A stretch of DNA of 64,000 nt from Monarcha castaneiventris obscurior (taxonomy: Eukaryota; Chordata; Aves; Passeriformes; Monarchidae). Below, piece by piece: positions 52,781 through 64,000 of the stretch. The translations under genes and the position numbers were made by a program. Under the pieces are notes generated by a model, which made no database searches, was not told the DNA's origin, and was given only the letters and a program-made list of their open reading frames with translations. The stretch lies in assembly GCA_026261815.1 (NCBI GenBank), contig JAMPIT010000890.1:7842001-7906000 (forward strand). Direction: 5' to 3'. The first letter of the stretch is position 1. The number at the start of each line of letters is the position of its first letter.

Positions 52781-55700
52781 TATTTGCATCGACTGCTGAT
52801 GTGTCACGCTGTCCTTATGTTACTGTGGATTCTCTAAGCTGATTAAAGCTCGAGAGAGGAACACCAGGATTTCCTTGGATTCCCCTCCTGTCCTGGTGTG
52901 TGTAGATGCCTCTCTCTTGGTGGATTTTTTTGTGGTGATGGGCTATTTTCAGCCATTTTCCATATATAGCTATCATCCTTATATAAACCAATGCTGACTC
53001 TTAGTTTTTGACTGGATGTTGCCCTGCTGCTGAAAGTTACTAAAGAGAATAATGATGACATTTCAAAACTTACTTTACTTCTAATACATTTTGAGATTGA
53101 GAAAAGAAAGAGCTTGAGAGCCACCTACTAATGTTATAGCTGTAGGATTTTCATATCACTAAAGTTATCTCACTGTTTAGAATTAAAAATATCTGAATTC
53201 ACATAATAATTTGTAGCTGTATTGAAATAACTGCCAAGCAGAATGCAGATATATTAAAATGCTCTGTGGTTCTGTGTAATTTGGGTGATCCTGGTTATCA
53301 GTAAACACTAAAAGTCACTTAAAGTTGCAGCTACAGTTCTGCACAGCTGTTCATCATTGCTCTGTTCCACCCCCAGTCTCAGACTTATTCTCTGACCAGG
53401 AATTTGCTCACTGTCCATTTTTTTTTGCAGCATGATGAATGACTGAACCTCATTTCATCCCCTATCAAGTAGCTAAAGTTCTATTTCTTAATACATATTG
53501 AAGCTTTGAAACATTTGAAGCTTTGAAAATAAAGCTCTTCACAAGACCCCAGTTCTGAGTGGCTTATCTGAACAGACCACGATGAATAGATAATACTGTG
53601 TTTTCTCATTGTATTGCTATCAGTGTGCTTAGGTTTTACACAGATAACAAGGTGAGTCCTGCTCCAAGGAGTTTGTGATCTTATTTATTAGCTGCACTAA
53701 ATCTTAGTAATGGAGCAGTGGGTGGTGCATTTGGAAATTAAGAACTAACTTGAGATATACAGCTATAACAGCCTTAGCCAAAATTTAGAGCTAGTCATGC
53801 AAAGAAAGTGAACTTATAAATAATATAATTAATTACTCTACACAATATTTACCTTGAAGCCCTTTTTTGTTGTAACTGCTTTTTTTAAGTCATCCCATGG
53901 CTTAAAGGACCACGATATAAACTAGAATACCTTTCTGCAGGATAATTTAAGCAATTTAAATTTGAACAATGCCACTGTGAATTATGGGGTATTTAATAAC
54001 TCTCTCCCCTTGTATTGTATCTGAACCTGGATAATGCAATTTAAAAGCATGTCTTGAGTTTCTCAGTTTTATTCACAGAGTGAAAACTATTTTGATTGTC
54101 TTGCAACAGGGAGAGAAAAGGTTGATAGTGTATGAATTTCCATTCCTTAAAAAAAAACTCAGCCAAACTAAATACAATGAATTACTGGGCAAAGGTTGTG
54201 TGTCTTTGGATCATGCACAAACCCTTGCTATCTCCAGAAAAGAACAAACTGACAATTTTACTGTAAACACAGTACAAGCTTTGCCAATAAAGCTTATCAC
54301 TATTCTGTAAAATGATGGAGACATTAGATTCCCATCTCATCACAACAATACCAGAAAATAACTATTTTAGTCTGACATACCATTCTGAGAATGAATTAAC
54401 GTGATATTTTTTTAGATTGCATTGTGATTGTTTTGCCAAGAGGTAAGACTAACACTTTGTTTTATTTTGGATACAAGATATTTGTTGCCTGTAAGTTCCA
54501 AATTAATATTACAAATCAGCAGAGTCCACCTGAATTTTATTTACACAATCAAAAGAATCAAAATCCTATCCATTTCTTTTGAAGAGAAGCCTGCAAAATT
54601 TCTCTATTTGGCTTGTCTCTGTCTGTGTTTAGGAAAAAAGCATTTATGATGCAGTTTTCGTGGTGCTGTTTATCTGTGGTTTATTCCTTAGTTTTTCTCC
54701 TTCTGTGGTCCCTCCCCCACTCCCCAATATATGCTGATCTTATGCTTTTTTGTGTCAACACTATTCTTTGGAAGAGCCATTTTTAAATAATCTTATGCTC
54801 AGGGAATGTGTAACCATGCTTAAGGTTCTGTAAAAAATGTAATTACAGGAAACATAGAATTAAGATTTAAAGCAAAATTTAAATTTAGAAGTAAACCCTT
54901 TGCTGTTGGTTGGGTCAGTGGAGCATGTGTATGTCCAAGAAATCATGTGTTCCATCCCCTCAGGGGAGAATTAGAAAAGGCAGCTGTTTCAAACACACTC
55001 AAGATTATTGTCTCTTCTTTCCCGTGAACTGCTGCCAGCCACATTGCTCTTTGAAGCTAAGGGGATGGCAGTGACTGAAGCTGTTGCATGCTTCTCACCC
55101 ATGAAATAACAGCAAATTTGGTACATTTCACATTAGAATTGAATAAAAACGTATACTTGATAGCAGCTCACAGCAGTACAACAAAGCCCCCTAATCAACC
55201 AAAATGTGAATGTAAGATGCAGAACTAATTTTGCCCTTGGAACCAACAGGCCATCCCCAATAAATCTACTTAATCTCTGTGGCACTTGAAGCAGGTACCG
55301 AGAATTATTGGCATTGTGTGGGTGAGGAGCATGAGGCAGGGAGGAGCCTGAGTGATTTAGCTGGCATATCACAGCAGGCAGCACCTCGGTCACACAGATT
55401 CTGGGAAGTTGTACTTGCTGCTTTCCCATGGGGTAAACAGAACCTCTGACTTTGAAAGAAATGGGAGGAGCCTGATAATGGCAAAAATTCTCATACTGAG
55501 GAGAATGAGAATGGGAAAATAGGAATGATGTTTGCTATAACACGTGGCTTACCGAAGTTTAAAAGAAGCATGATCGAAATCAAATAAGAAAAACTAGTCA
55601 AGCATATTCTCTTTCCCAGCATACATTGTAAGTAAAGTGGGTTTGCAAGGTCACTGCTAAAGTAACATCACTTCACAAAATAAACAGAAAATGACCTCTG

Positions 55701-57789
55701 TCAGCTCTTATCAAAAGTTCACCTTAAGAAACTTACGCGCTTTGATGTCCTTAAAAGATTATAATACAGTCAGTAATAATCAGGCTCTTTTCTCCTTTTT
55801 GGTAGCCAGAGGGCCACATGTGGTTGTTGAATCAGAATGTGGGGCAAGTTCATCTGAGATCTAAGACAAACAAGCAAAACAAAACTTCTGTATGGTTGGC
55901 AGCATCCCATAAAAGGGGTAACCTTTATTTATGGGGTTTTTCCTAGAGAAGTCATGCATAACGTACAGTAGCTCTCCCTAAAGCCAATGAAAACATGAAG
56001 AGACATTGATGGAAAAGATTAAATTATGTGCTGCAAGGAATGGAACTTCTCAATAAGACGCAAAATCTAGAGTAGATAATGATAATCTACTTGCTTGCAT
56101 TAAAGGATGCATTTTAATCTTCAAAGCTTAGTTTGTAACCTACAGTCTGGTTCTCAATGACCCTTTCAGTCTAATTTTCCTATCTCCCCTGTGCATTTTG
56201 AGCTGCTTTTTCATTTCTTTCTTGGTATTGCTAAGTTGGTAGAGAACACTGTTGTTTTGTATTTTCATTTTAAACAGGGTGTTTCTAAATGTCTGCAAGG
56301 GCTGAAACATCTCATACCCTGGAAGTAAAAACATATTAAGGACTGCATGCTTCTCATTTTGCTCATTCTCTATCCTTTTACATGGGAGATTACACAGCCC
56401 CTTCAAAAGCAGCCTGTTCTCAGCACCAGATCAAATTAAAAGTGTCAAGACAGTTTGGATGCTTTCAGTTTCTATTTTTGATCTGCCCAGCTTCACATTG
56501 TAGGTTCATGGCTACAGGCTGACAGATATGTGGTTCCAAATTCCAGCATTTCTGGATGGATTTTTCTTTTTTTTCTCACTATTCTTTTATGTGGAGTGAA
56601 GTCCTTCATCATAAAGTAGGCCAATAAAAGAGGTTTCCTATCATTTAGCAGTGTGAGGAGAACTTCAGTGGCCCACTGAGCTTATGCTTAGCAGGGTTGA
56701 AGCCTGTGTGCTGCAAACCAGATGTTGATACTTTCTTTGCTCAAACTCATCTTCACCTTAGAGTAATAGCATCTCTGTCTTACTATAATAACAGCTTGGG
56801 GTGACTATATCCCTTCAGCAATTCAAATAAAGGTTTTGATGTTAAATTTAGTGTGCAGTATAGTTGTCTAAGCCCTTCAAAACTAAATGGAATGGTAGAT
56901 ACATTCCAACGGTAATTCATCCTGTTTTAAATTATGTCAACTCAAAACCTTCACAGCTTCTTCTTCCTTTCCATTGACCCAAAAATGGCATCTGTGTGAG
57001 TGGCTTAGATTTAAACAGTGGCTTAGATTAGACTGTTAGGAATATAACTAAATGGTTTAAATCTCTTCAAAACATACACAACAAAGTGTTCCTTTGGTTC
57101 CTCTTCCTCCTCCTTAAGGGTTGTCTTTGACATTCTGCTCCTCTCCTGAATTCCAGAGCAAAGACTGTACTGCACCTGCCACCTCAGCCCTTTTGAGGAG
57201 ACAAATGCTGTACAAGGAAACTGTTTCTGTGGTTTAATTCTTGCCTGACTTTGGACTCTATAGTCTTAAATTTCATTCTTGATCCCTCTCCTCTAAAAAA
57301 GTTGGCAACTTCTATGTGTGCAAAACTTACAGTGTTTTTGACACTTGATAACATACTAAAGGGATTTTTTTAATCTGAAATTTTATCCTTCTGAGGCTTC
57401 TAACTCTTGAAAAAATGATCAGAAATCTCATGGGGAAAAAAGCTTTTTGAAAACTCCTTAAAATCACAAATGGAGCAGAAGCATAACAAGTTCTTCAATC
57501 ATGTTTATAATTTTCTCTCTTCAAATTTTAATTGACTTGGGAAAATCAGGCAAGGAAACAAAAACCAAACCAGCTTCTAAAGCTAAACTGCTGAAATTTC
57601 AGAAAAAAATGGTTAATTTACAGTTTGTGTTGTGCCTCACTTTAACTGAACCAGTCTCTCCATCTCACATATGCCATCACACCAAATTTTGCATTTTCAA
57701 CTTTTGCTACAGCTTCATTAAAACAGTAGAATTAATGCATTTTTTTACTCTCATTCTTTGTGTATTTTATTAGAGCTAGGAGCTAGTTA
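52781..57789. other. Gene-free AT-rich DNA
   Basis: No gene was seen. Short direct repeats TTGAAGCTTTGAAA (53499 and 53515) and GTGGCTTAGATT (from 56999 and 57019) are present. Donors AAG|GTGAGT at 53649-53657 and GAG|GTAAGA at 54439-54447 follow only 27-28-base exon-like pieces, within chance expectation. Confidence 0.6.
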
Positions 57790-58085
57790 GCTCTCTTTTT
57801 AATGCCATCGTGTCCGGTTTATCAGCTCAATTGCTGGGCATATATGCTGTTGAATTCAAGGCCAGCTCGCCATTGTACTTAGCGTTGCAGACTACACAGT
57901 GGGTTTATGTTTAAAACCCTGGCAGTTTATGACCTTGGTGGAATGAGTTACCGTGATTTTTGTCTTCTGTTTGTTTATTTTACCTCCATAGATATCAGAA
58001 AATAAACAAGGTTACTGCATTTATATTTGGACTGTATTACTGTGGAGTAATGCATTACTATGCAGCCCACAGAGTTTAGCTGAGG
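57790..58085. other. CpG-retaining unique block, possible conserved non-coding element
   Basis: Five to six CpG sites fall within 57808-57955 (for example ATCGTGTCCGG, CTCGCC, TAGCGTTG, TACCGTGA), followed by AT-rich motif-like words such as TAATGCATTA near 58048. In a CpG-poor, AT-rich region, retention of CpG can mean selection or low methylation. There is no open frame of note. Conservation cannot be judged from one sequence. Confidence 0.25.
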
Positions 58086-61000
58086 TTATTGTTTATCTAA
58101 AGAAAGAACACATTTCTATTCATATGTGTATCTATAGTATTCAAAAAATGTAGCTATAATGGGATATCAAAGTTACTTTGCTTTTATACTTTTCTTCCTG
58201 ATCTTCCCAGTTAATCTCACACATCTTCATTGTGTACAAAAATACTTATAAATGAGTTTGGAATGTAATATAATTATCAGATGATTTTTGTTGTTAAGCA
58301 AGTGTTTTTTTGGATATTTGCTTGAAAGAAAGATAAGTTGGCAGACATTTGTACTACGTGTTTCAGAGCATTTTACAAATTATTTTACACAGATCTGAGT
58401 CCAGCTGCGTATCCAGCACTGTCCTGATTCTGCTATATTCCCAAGCCCTCTGTTCCTGCCCCTGTTGCTGTTGCACACGTGTTGCTTTTCACAGAAAACC
58501 TAAGGGTATGGCCTAAGTGTCACTTGGTATGGCCACCATCCCAGGGGACCACGAATCTGTGGTATATTGTAAAAGAATGTAAAAACAGCCCAAGAGACTT
58601 CGTAGGTGTTATCACCATCATGAATGGAGAGCGTTTTCCTGTTGTTTCTGAATTAGTTACTAATGGGTGGGCTAGAACAGGCTTTTTCAGTAAGGACTGG
58701 TCCAGGTAGTTTCAGTGTAACAGTACATATGATAAGAAAGAGTTGTAGTTATTTTCCAGAGTGAGTGCTCACTGGTTATCAGTTAGTGGTTTATGGTATT
58801 TTAGACAATTTATAAACAATAAGCTTTTTAACTTAAAGAGTTCAACAAGGAGTTACCAATGTATGTATTCTATGCTGCAAGTTTAGCAGATGTTTTACTA
58901 GCAAAAGTGTGCTAAGGCTAAAAAGGATGAGACTGCTGTTCCTGCTCCATGTACTGCTATAAGCACAACAAGAATATGCTTCTTTTTTTGAGTTTTGATC
59001 TTTTTAAGAGGAAAGATTTGACATAAAGCAATGTTTAACAAAAATGAGTATTCAGTTCACTAATTTAACTTATGCTAATTAAGCTTCAGTTCTGCTCATC
59101 CAGAATAATATTCCACTGCTGTATTTTTACCTAGTACTATTTTATTATAGTAAAATTATTCCATACCCTGAGAAGTGGTGCTGATAGCATCTCAGAGTTG
59201 ATGCTTCTTATGCTCTTGTATGTTTATGATGTTACTTTTTCAAGACAGCAATACCCTAATGCTGGAGGGTTTCCCTGTAGAATAGGATTTATAGATGTAT
59301 AAATAATGAAGCCTGCACTAGAAAAACTATTCCATTTGGCAGGCAGTTTTGTCTTTCCCATAACTTCAGTCCTTCCTTGATGAAGAATTTGTTAGGGAGT
59401 TTTATTTTTTTCTTGGAACAGATCAGATTTGTGCTCACAAGTGTATGGCCATACAGCCTATGAACTAACATGTACCTTTAGGCGTGGTGCAGAATGCTGA
59501 TAGAGGGGTTTTGCCATCAGGTTATCTCACTTTGTCAGGTTCAGACTTTTTGTAAACTTGTCCAGTGACACAACACTCCTAGGCTGCAGTGAAGTTCACT
59601 GATATCACTAGAAAATAGTTCAAATCAGACCTATTCATAGAGTTTCTCCAAGAGTAATTCTTTGCCTTGATTCTTAAAGAGCTTTAGGGCCCAGCAAGAA
59701 ATATGGGATCCTATTCAGAAGAGCCTTCAGCCACCAGCAATCTAAATATAGTGACATGGGAAAAAGCTTAGGTAAATACATCCAGGAAGCCTGAGACTGA
59801 AGGGGTTTTTGCATTAACTGATTATCACAAGGTTTTATGCATTCAGCTCACCTTCATTTTTATAGTGTCATGAAGTTTTTACTGTTTCTACATCACTTGC
59901 TTGAAGGTCAATAAAAAGATCAGATAAAAGATGACTTTTACTTACCTTTATCTTCAGACAGATTATGTAAATCTGACATTATGATGTCTTGTCATATAAT
60001 ATCCAAATATTCAACTCTATTTCTTAATATTCTTTGTGTTGGAAGCTTCCTAGTTTCTTCATTTTCAGATTTCTTTTCTGTGGTGGTCAGCCCAATAGCA
60101 GACTGAAGAAAGGATTTTTGAGGCAAAATATTCTTCCTTTAGCAGCAGCAATGAAAAAGCTCTGTTGAAAAGACTGTTAGCACGTCATATTATAGAAAAA
60201 TATTTAGCTGCAAGCTATGTATTATATATCAGATTTTAGAAAAAGAAATGTTTCAGAAGACAAAGAGCAAAGTGTTGTAATTGAAAACCACTGAAATGAA
60301 AAATATACATGTGTATATTACAGACAGAGCAGCAAGGAAAGGAGAAATTCATAGCTCTTTCACTCTTGCAAACTTACTAGAGTGAAATAAATCGATCCTA
60401 TTAGAGGCAGAAAAGCATTAAATTAACACCACTGGGACCAGAATTTTCTTTGTGTGTTGTTTCCCTGGACCTGTACTTTCCTCTTTGCCCTTTCATCCTG
60501 CCAAGGTTTCTCTCTGTCCCCTGGTAGGTACATTAAGGGATATGACACACGCAAGAGAAAAACAGTATGTTCATAGATTATTTGTGTTCTTTGCAGTTGT
60601 CTCTTAGCAGGCACTTTCAGTGGCAAAGCACAAGAACCCTGCTCTGGCTATTACTGACACGAGGTTAAAGTGTTGTGTGCTCTTCAGTTGGCTAATACCC
60701 AATTAATGTATCTCAGGCAGATGGAATTTGACATGAATTGCACAGTTCTGGAAGACTTTGCTGCCTTTCTTTATAGCAAGTTGAAATTAAAATCCACTTA
60801 GCTTTGTAAGTCAGTTTATTTTTAAAATCCTCTAATATAACTAATAGTCTTTGACTTCCACTTTTCCAGATGCCCCTGCTGCCCCTGGATGCAGTCCAAG
60901 GATGCCTGTCGCTTATTCAGGCAGTTTGTACTGCATTTAAACCCTTTTGGAAGAGGGACTTCTTCTAAACTAGACAACTAAGGAAAAAACCTTATCTTAG

Positions 61001-64000
61001 TAAAACCAGTGTAAATACTGAGAGAGAGAGATTCTGTACAGGTATTTTTTTGGATGTCATAATTTATTCTATATAATAAAAAAGCTGTTATCCAGCGCCT
61101 GTAGTGTTCCACAGTTGTTTTTCTCATTTAGAGCAGATGTAGCACCTAAAGCTATACATTTAACTCCTTTTAAGAATCACATAGATTACCAATTTTTTTT
61201 TTTTTAGACTTGTAAAAGCCTCTATACCAAACTTGATGTGCATCCTATATACAAAGTTATAGGATGAAAATTATAGGACAGGTTGTGCACAAATGTCCTG
61301 CAGCTACCGGGAGGATACTTAGCCTGTTATCTACTGATACTATTAATCTTTTCCAATAACACTGCACATATGAAACTTATATATGATTTTCTTAGAATGT
61401 CAATGCCAGTTTGACAGAATGCACTGTAATTGTTATAAATAAGTCAATCTATGTTCATTTTTGTTTTAGGATCCCTGAAGGGGACTGAATGTTGAATACA
61501 ACCATAGTTCTGTGTGCTCCCTCTTGGTTACACTGATTGAAATTTTGTTGGAACACAAAAGGAAGTTGCCAGAAACATCTGCTCTGTCGTGTATTACCTG
61601 TGTAATGTGCATGTAGTTCATGCTTGGCACAAAGGTAGCGTATCCTCTGATGACAATACAAATAAACACTCAGAAATCTTGGTGCAAACTGGCAAGGAAG
61701 GATGTGGAATCAAATAATTCTAGTCTCTGGATGAGCAAGCAGCTTGTATCGATGGAAAGAAGGCAGAGGATCAGAAAACACACATGAACTTGAGTATCTA
61801 ATTGCAGTACATATAATTTTACTAAAAATGAGCTGTTGGAAGAGGCATCAGTGAGCTGTAATACAGTGAGCAGTCAAAGTGAGACATGCTAGACACTACA
61901 CTGAAACCTACACTTTAAGATGTTGGAATGATATTTAGCTGGAACGTTTTTGTCTCTTCGTAACTCAAGGATTGTGTAGTTATTCAGCTTCTGAGAGCTG
62001 AAAAGTATAATCATCACCATATTTTCCAGAGCTGCTTCAAATTTCCATGTGGAAAAAATTCCTTGAAACAGTCTCTTTCATTCAGGCTGTGTTTTGAATA
62101 CTGATAAGTGAAGAGAAATTGGGGAAAGAGCTATTAATATCTTAAAATTTAGTTGTTTTACTGATTTAATTTGAATAGGTCAAAAATAATAGTCAAAAAA
62201 CTGATGCATTTAGAAGATCTAATCAAAGGTAGCTAGTCAGGGACCTCCTGCATTCTCCATCATTATCAGGAATTCATGAAAAAATATCTGCTTAGTGGTC
62301 AGGAACCATAAAAACAGTAGGCAGCATTAAGAAAGGAATACAGAAAAATGCTGAAAATATTATAAAGCTGTGACATACATTACTGGTGCAATATGTTTTG
62401 CAACGTGATGTTCAGTTTTCTGTGCCATATCATACAAACCTATATCATGTAGGGTAGGCCTGCAAGAGACACAGATTATAGGCAGTAGACATCTCTGTTA
62501 TTTTTCTCTTAGCAAACATCACAGCTTTATTAAAAGATATTATTAAGGTTTTCTGCCCTTGGCTGCAAACTTTGGGAGGCTGAATGCATTAATATTTAGC
62601 ATCAAAATCCTATTTTTAAAAAAGAAATCCTTGCTAGGAAATATCAGTTGGATCCCAGAAAACATGGACCTTACAAAATTGGCAGTCAGTACTGATCATG
62701 AGCTGCATAAACTCTCACTTTAACTTGGTACACTTCGGATGCCATATCACTTTCAAGTTATCTGAACACTTAAGATGTAAATTTAGACAGTTATTTTATT
62801 TTTTTTTTCCCTGTTTCCCATCATTTTAATAGTATTAATGGTAATCCTTTATCTGTGCTCCTGTCTATTCTTACTTCTGTTAAGGAATTTTAAGCATCAC
62901 GATAAAGACTAAACAACTTCATATTGTGCATTTTTATAGTTAAATATATTAATTAGTCTTGTTGGAGGCCATTACAGTGCCATTTTTATTGGAGTAAGAA
63001 ATACTGTTTCCTTCTTCCAGAGCAACAAATACCCATTTCAAAAGTTTCAGAACTTTACACCTGCAGTATGTCAGCCATTGGTTTGCAGTTCAGGAAATCA
63101 TAAACACTATGACAGTGCTATATCTTCTGTAAGTCTACCCTTGGGGCAAATTACCGTGACTTCCACACAGCTACCTTAGGAATTAATTTGATCCATAATA
63201 TTTAGAGCATCAAAAAGATTTAACATCTCTTTGCTCTCTACTAGCTTTGGGAAATGACCTGTGTTGTGGGATCCCACATTCCATTTAGTTTTACCAGTAC
63301 CTGGGGGACCTGGCTTTTTAATTACATTTCTGGCTAAGAGGACACAGACAGGATGGAACTAGATGAATGATATTTCCTGGAAAATCAATGGGCTAATTAG
63401 ACAGAAAAAGCAAAGCTCTATTTTGCTTTTGCTTGAAATTCAAACATACTGCCCTTACAAGACGTGACTCTTGCTTATAGAATGGCTCCTTCCTTCAGTT
63501 ATGAATGACATTAATCAAGATGCTGTGAGACGTGGCAACAGAATACAGAGGTCAATGAAAGAAGACATACCAGTCCTGATTTTTGACATCACCCATGGGT
63601 TCAGTCATGGTTCTATTGTGAATTCTTTGTGTTTCCCAGATGAGTCAAAATTGTTTTCTAATTTTTCAGAATAATATTAGAATATTCAAATAGGTAAATA
63701 ATAGGGGTTTTTTTCCATAGCGTAGAAAGCTTTAGGGTTTTTTTTCTCATTTTAAGTCCATTTTTAAAATGTATGGATTATTCCATTTTTGTCAGCTAAT
63801 TTCATTTTAGAAGAAATGTCCATCTGATTGTAGTCCTTTGGATAAAATCTCTCATTCCTCTGAGGTTCTTCTGAGTAAGTGTCAATATTGATTATAGATA
63901 AAGATCTCCCTTTTAATAAGATCTAGTTCATGTGATTTATGAGGCGAGTGTCACTGAGTATTAAATGTATTTTTGTTGGACATTTCATGGTAAAGCTCAT
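58086..64000. other. Gene-free AT-rich DNA to the window end
   Basis: Frames reach only 76 codons and show no domains. An AATATACA/TGTATATT hairpin lies at 60302-60319 and an AGAGAGAGAG run near 61020-61030. On the minus strand an ATG at about 59980 is followed by 11 open codons and a strong AAG|GTAAGT donor at 59944-59948; without transcript support this is not called. Confidence 0.6.

Noticed and set aside
11254..59948. Consensus-like splice donors on both strands (for example plus 11257, 31752, 53652, 54442; minus 11703, 15379, 30963, 32760, 59944)
   Set aside because: About five per strand is what is expected by chance for AG|GTRAG-type words in 64 kb, so they are not evidence of exons on their own.
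1..64000. CRISPR arrays, operons, prophage, tRNA or rRNA genes
   Set aside because: None of the required patterns (regular spaced repeats, tRNA box A/B pairs, rRNA conserved segments, ribosome-binding sites) was found; the sequence is vertebrate-like.

Overview
The window looks like vertebrate nuclear DNA, most probably from a bird and perhaps a songbird or relative. It is AT-rich with few CpG dinucleotides, has homopolymer A/T runs, and contains no dense gene arrangement, operons or ribosome-binding sites. Two repeats point to birds: the 3' tail of a CR1 LINE near 52.73-52.78 kb, and a short, worn solo LTR at 13.48-13.74 kb that resembles the ERVL-type LTRs common in avian genomes. Both assignments rest on recalled consensus features, not on a database search.

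I could not establish any protein-coding gene. The longest ATG-initiated open frame (167 codons, minus strand, 40.4-40.9 kb) is about what chance gives in 64 kb of AT-rich DNA, and its protein is low-complexity and Lys-rich. Close-to-consensus splice donors occur on both strands at roughly the chance rate. No rRNA, tRNA, snRNA or known microRNA was recognised. The best reading is intergenic or deep intronic DNA.

Layout. 1-10.3 kb: unique-looking AT-rich DNA with one possible old CR1 tail (7.53 kb). 10.3-10.75 kb: a pyrimidine-rich block open in several forward frames. 11.5 kb: a 42-bp tandem duplication. 13.48-13.74 kb: the solo LTR. 24.48-24.54 kb: a long, nearly perfect hairpin. 30.01-30.05 kb: a short GC-rich inverted repeat. 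34.19-34.53 kb: an isolated GC- and CpG-rich patch. 37.96-38.19 kb: a 73-codon ORF with a hydrophobic start and a six-cysteine body. 41.9-47.4 kb: four exon-like segments on the plus strand whose phases happen to fit. 45.40-45.45 kb: a 22-A run facing an 11-T run. 48.4-49.1 kb: a segment with scattered GGGTTAG-like words. 52.73 kb: the CR1 tail. 57.8-58.1 kb: a block with more CpG than its surroundings.

I saw no evidence of a new multi-gene system. The items most worth checking are the 24.5-kb hairpin, the 34.3-kb CpG patch, the six-cysteine ORF at 38 kb and the exon-like series at 41.9-47.4 kb. All but the hairpin structure itself are low-confidence readings of a non-coding landscape.
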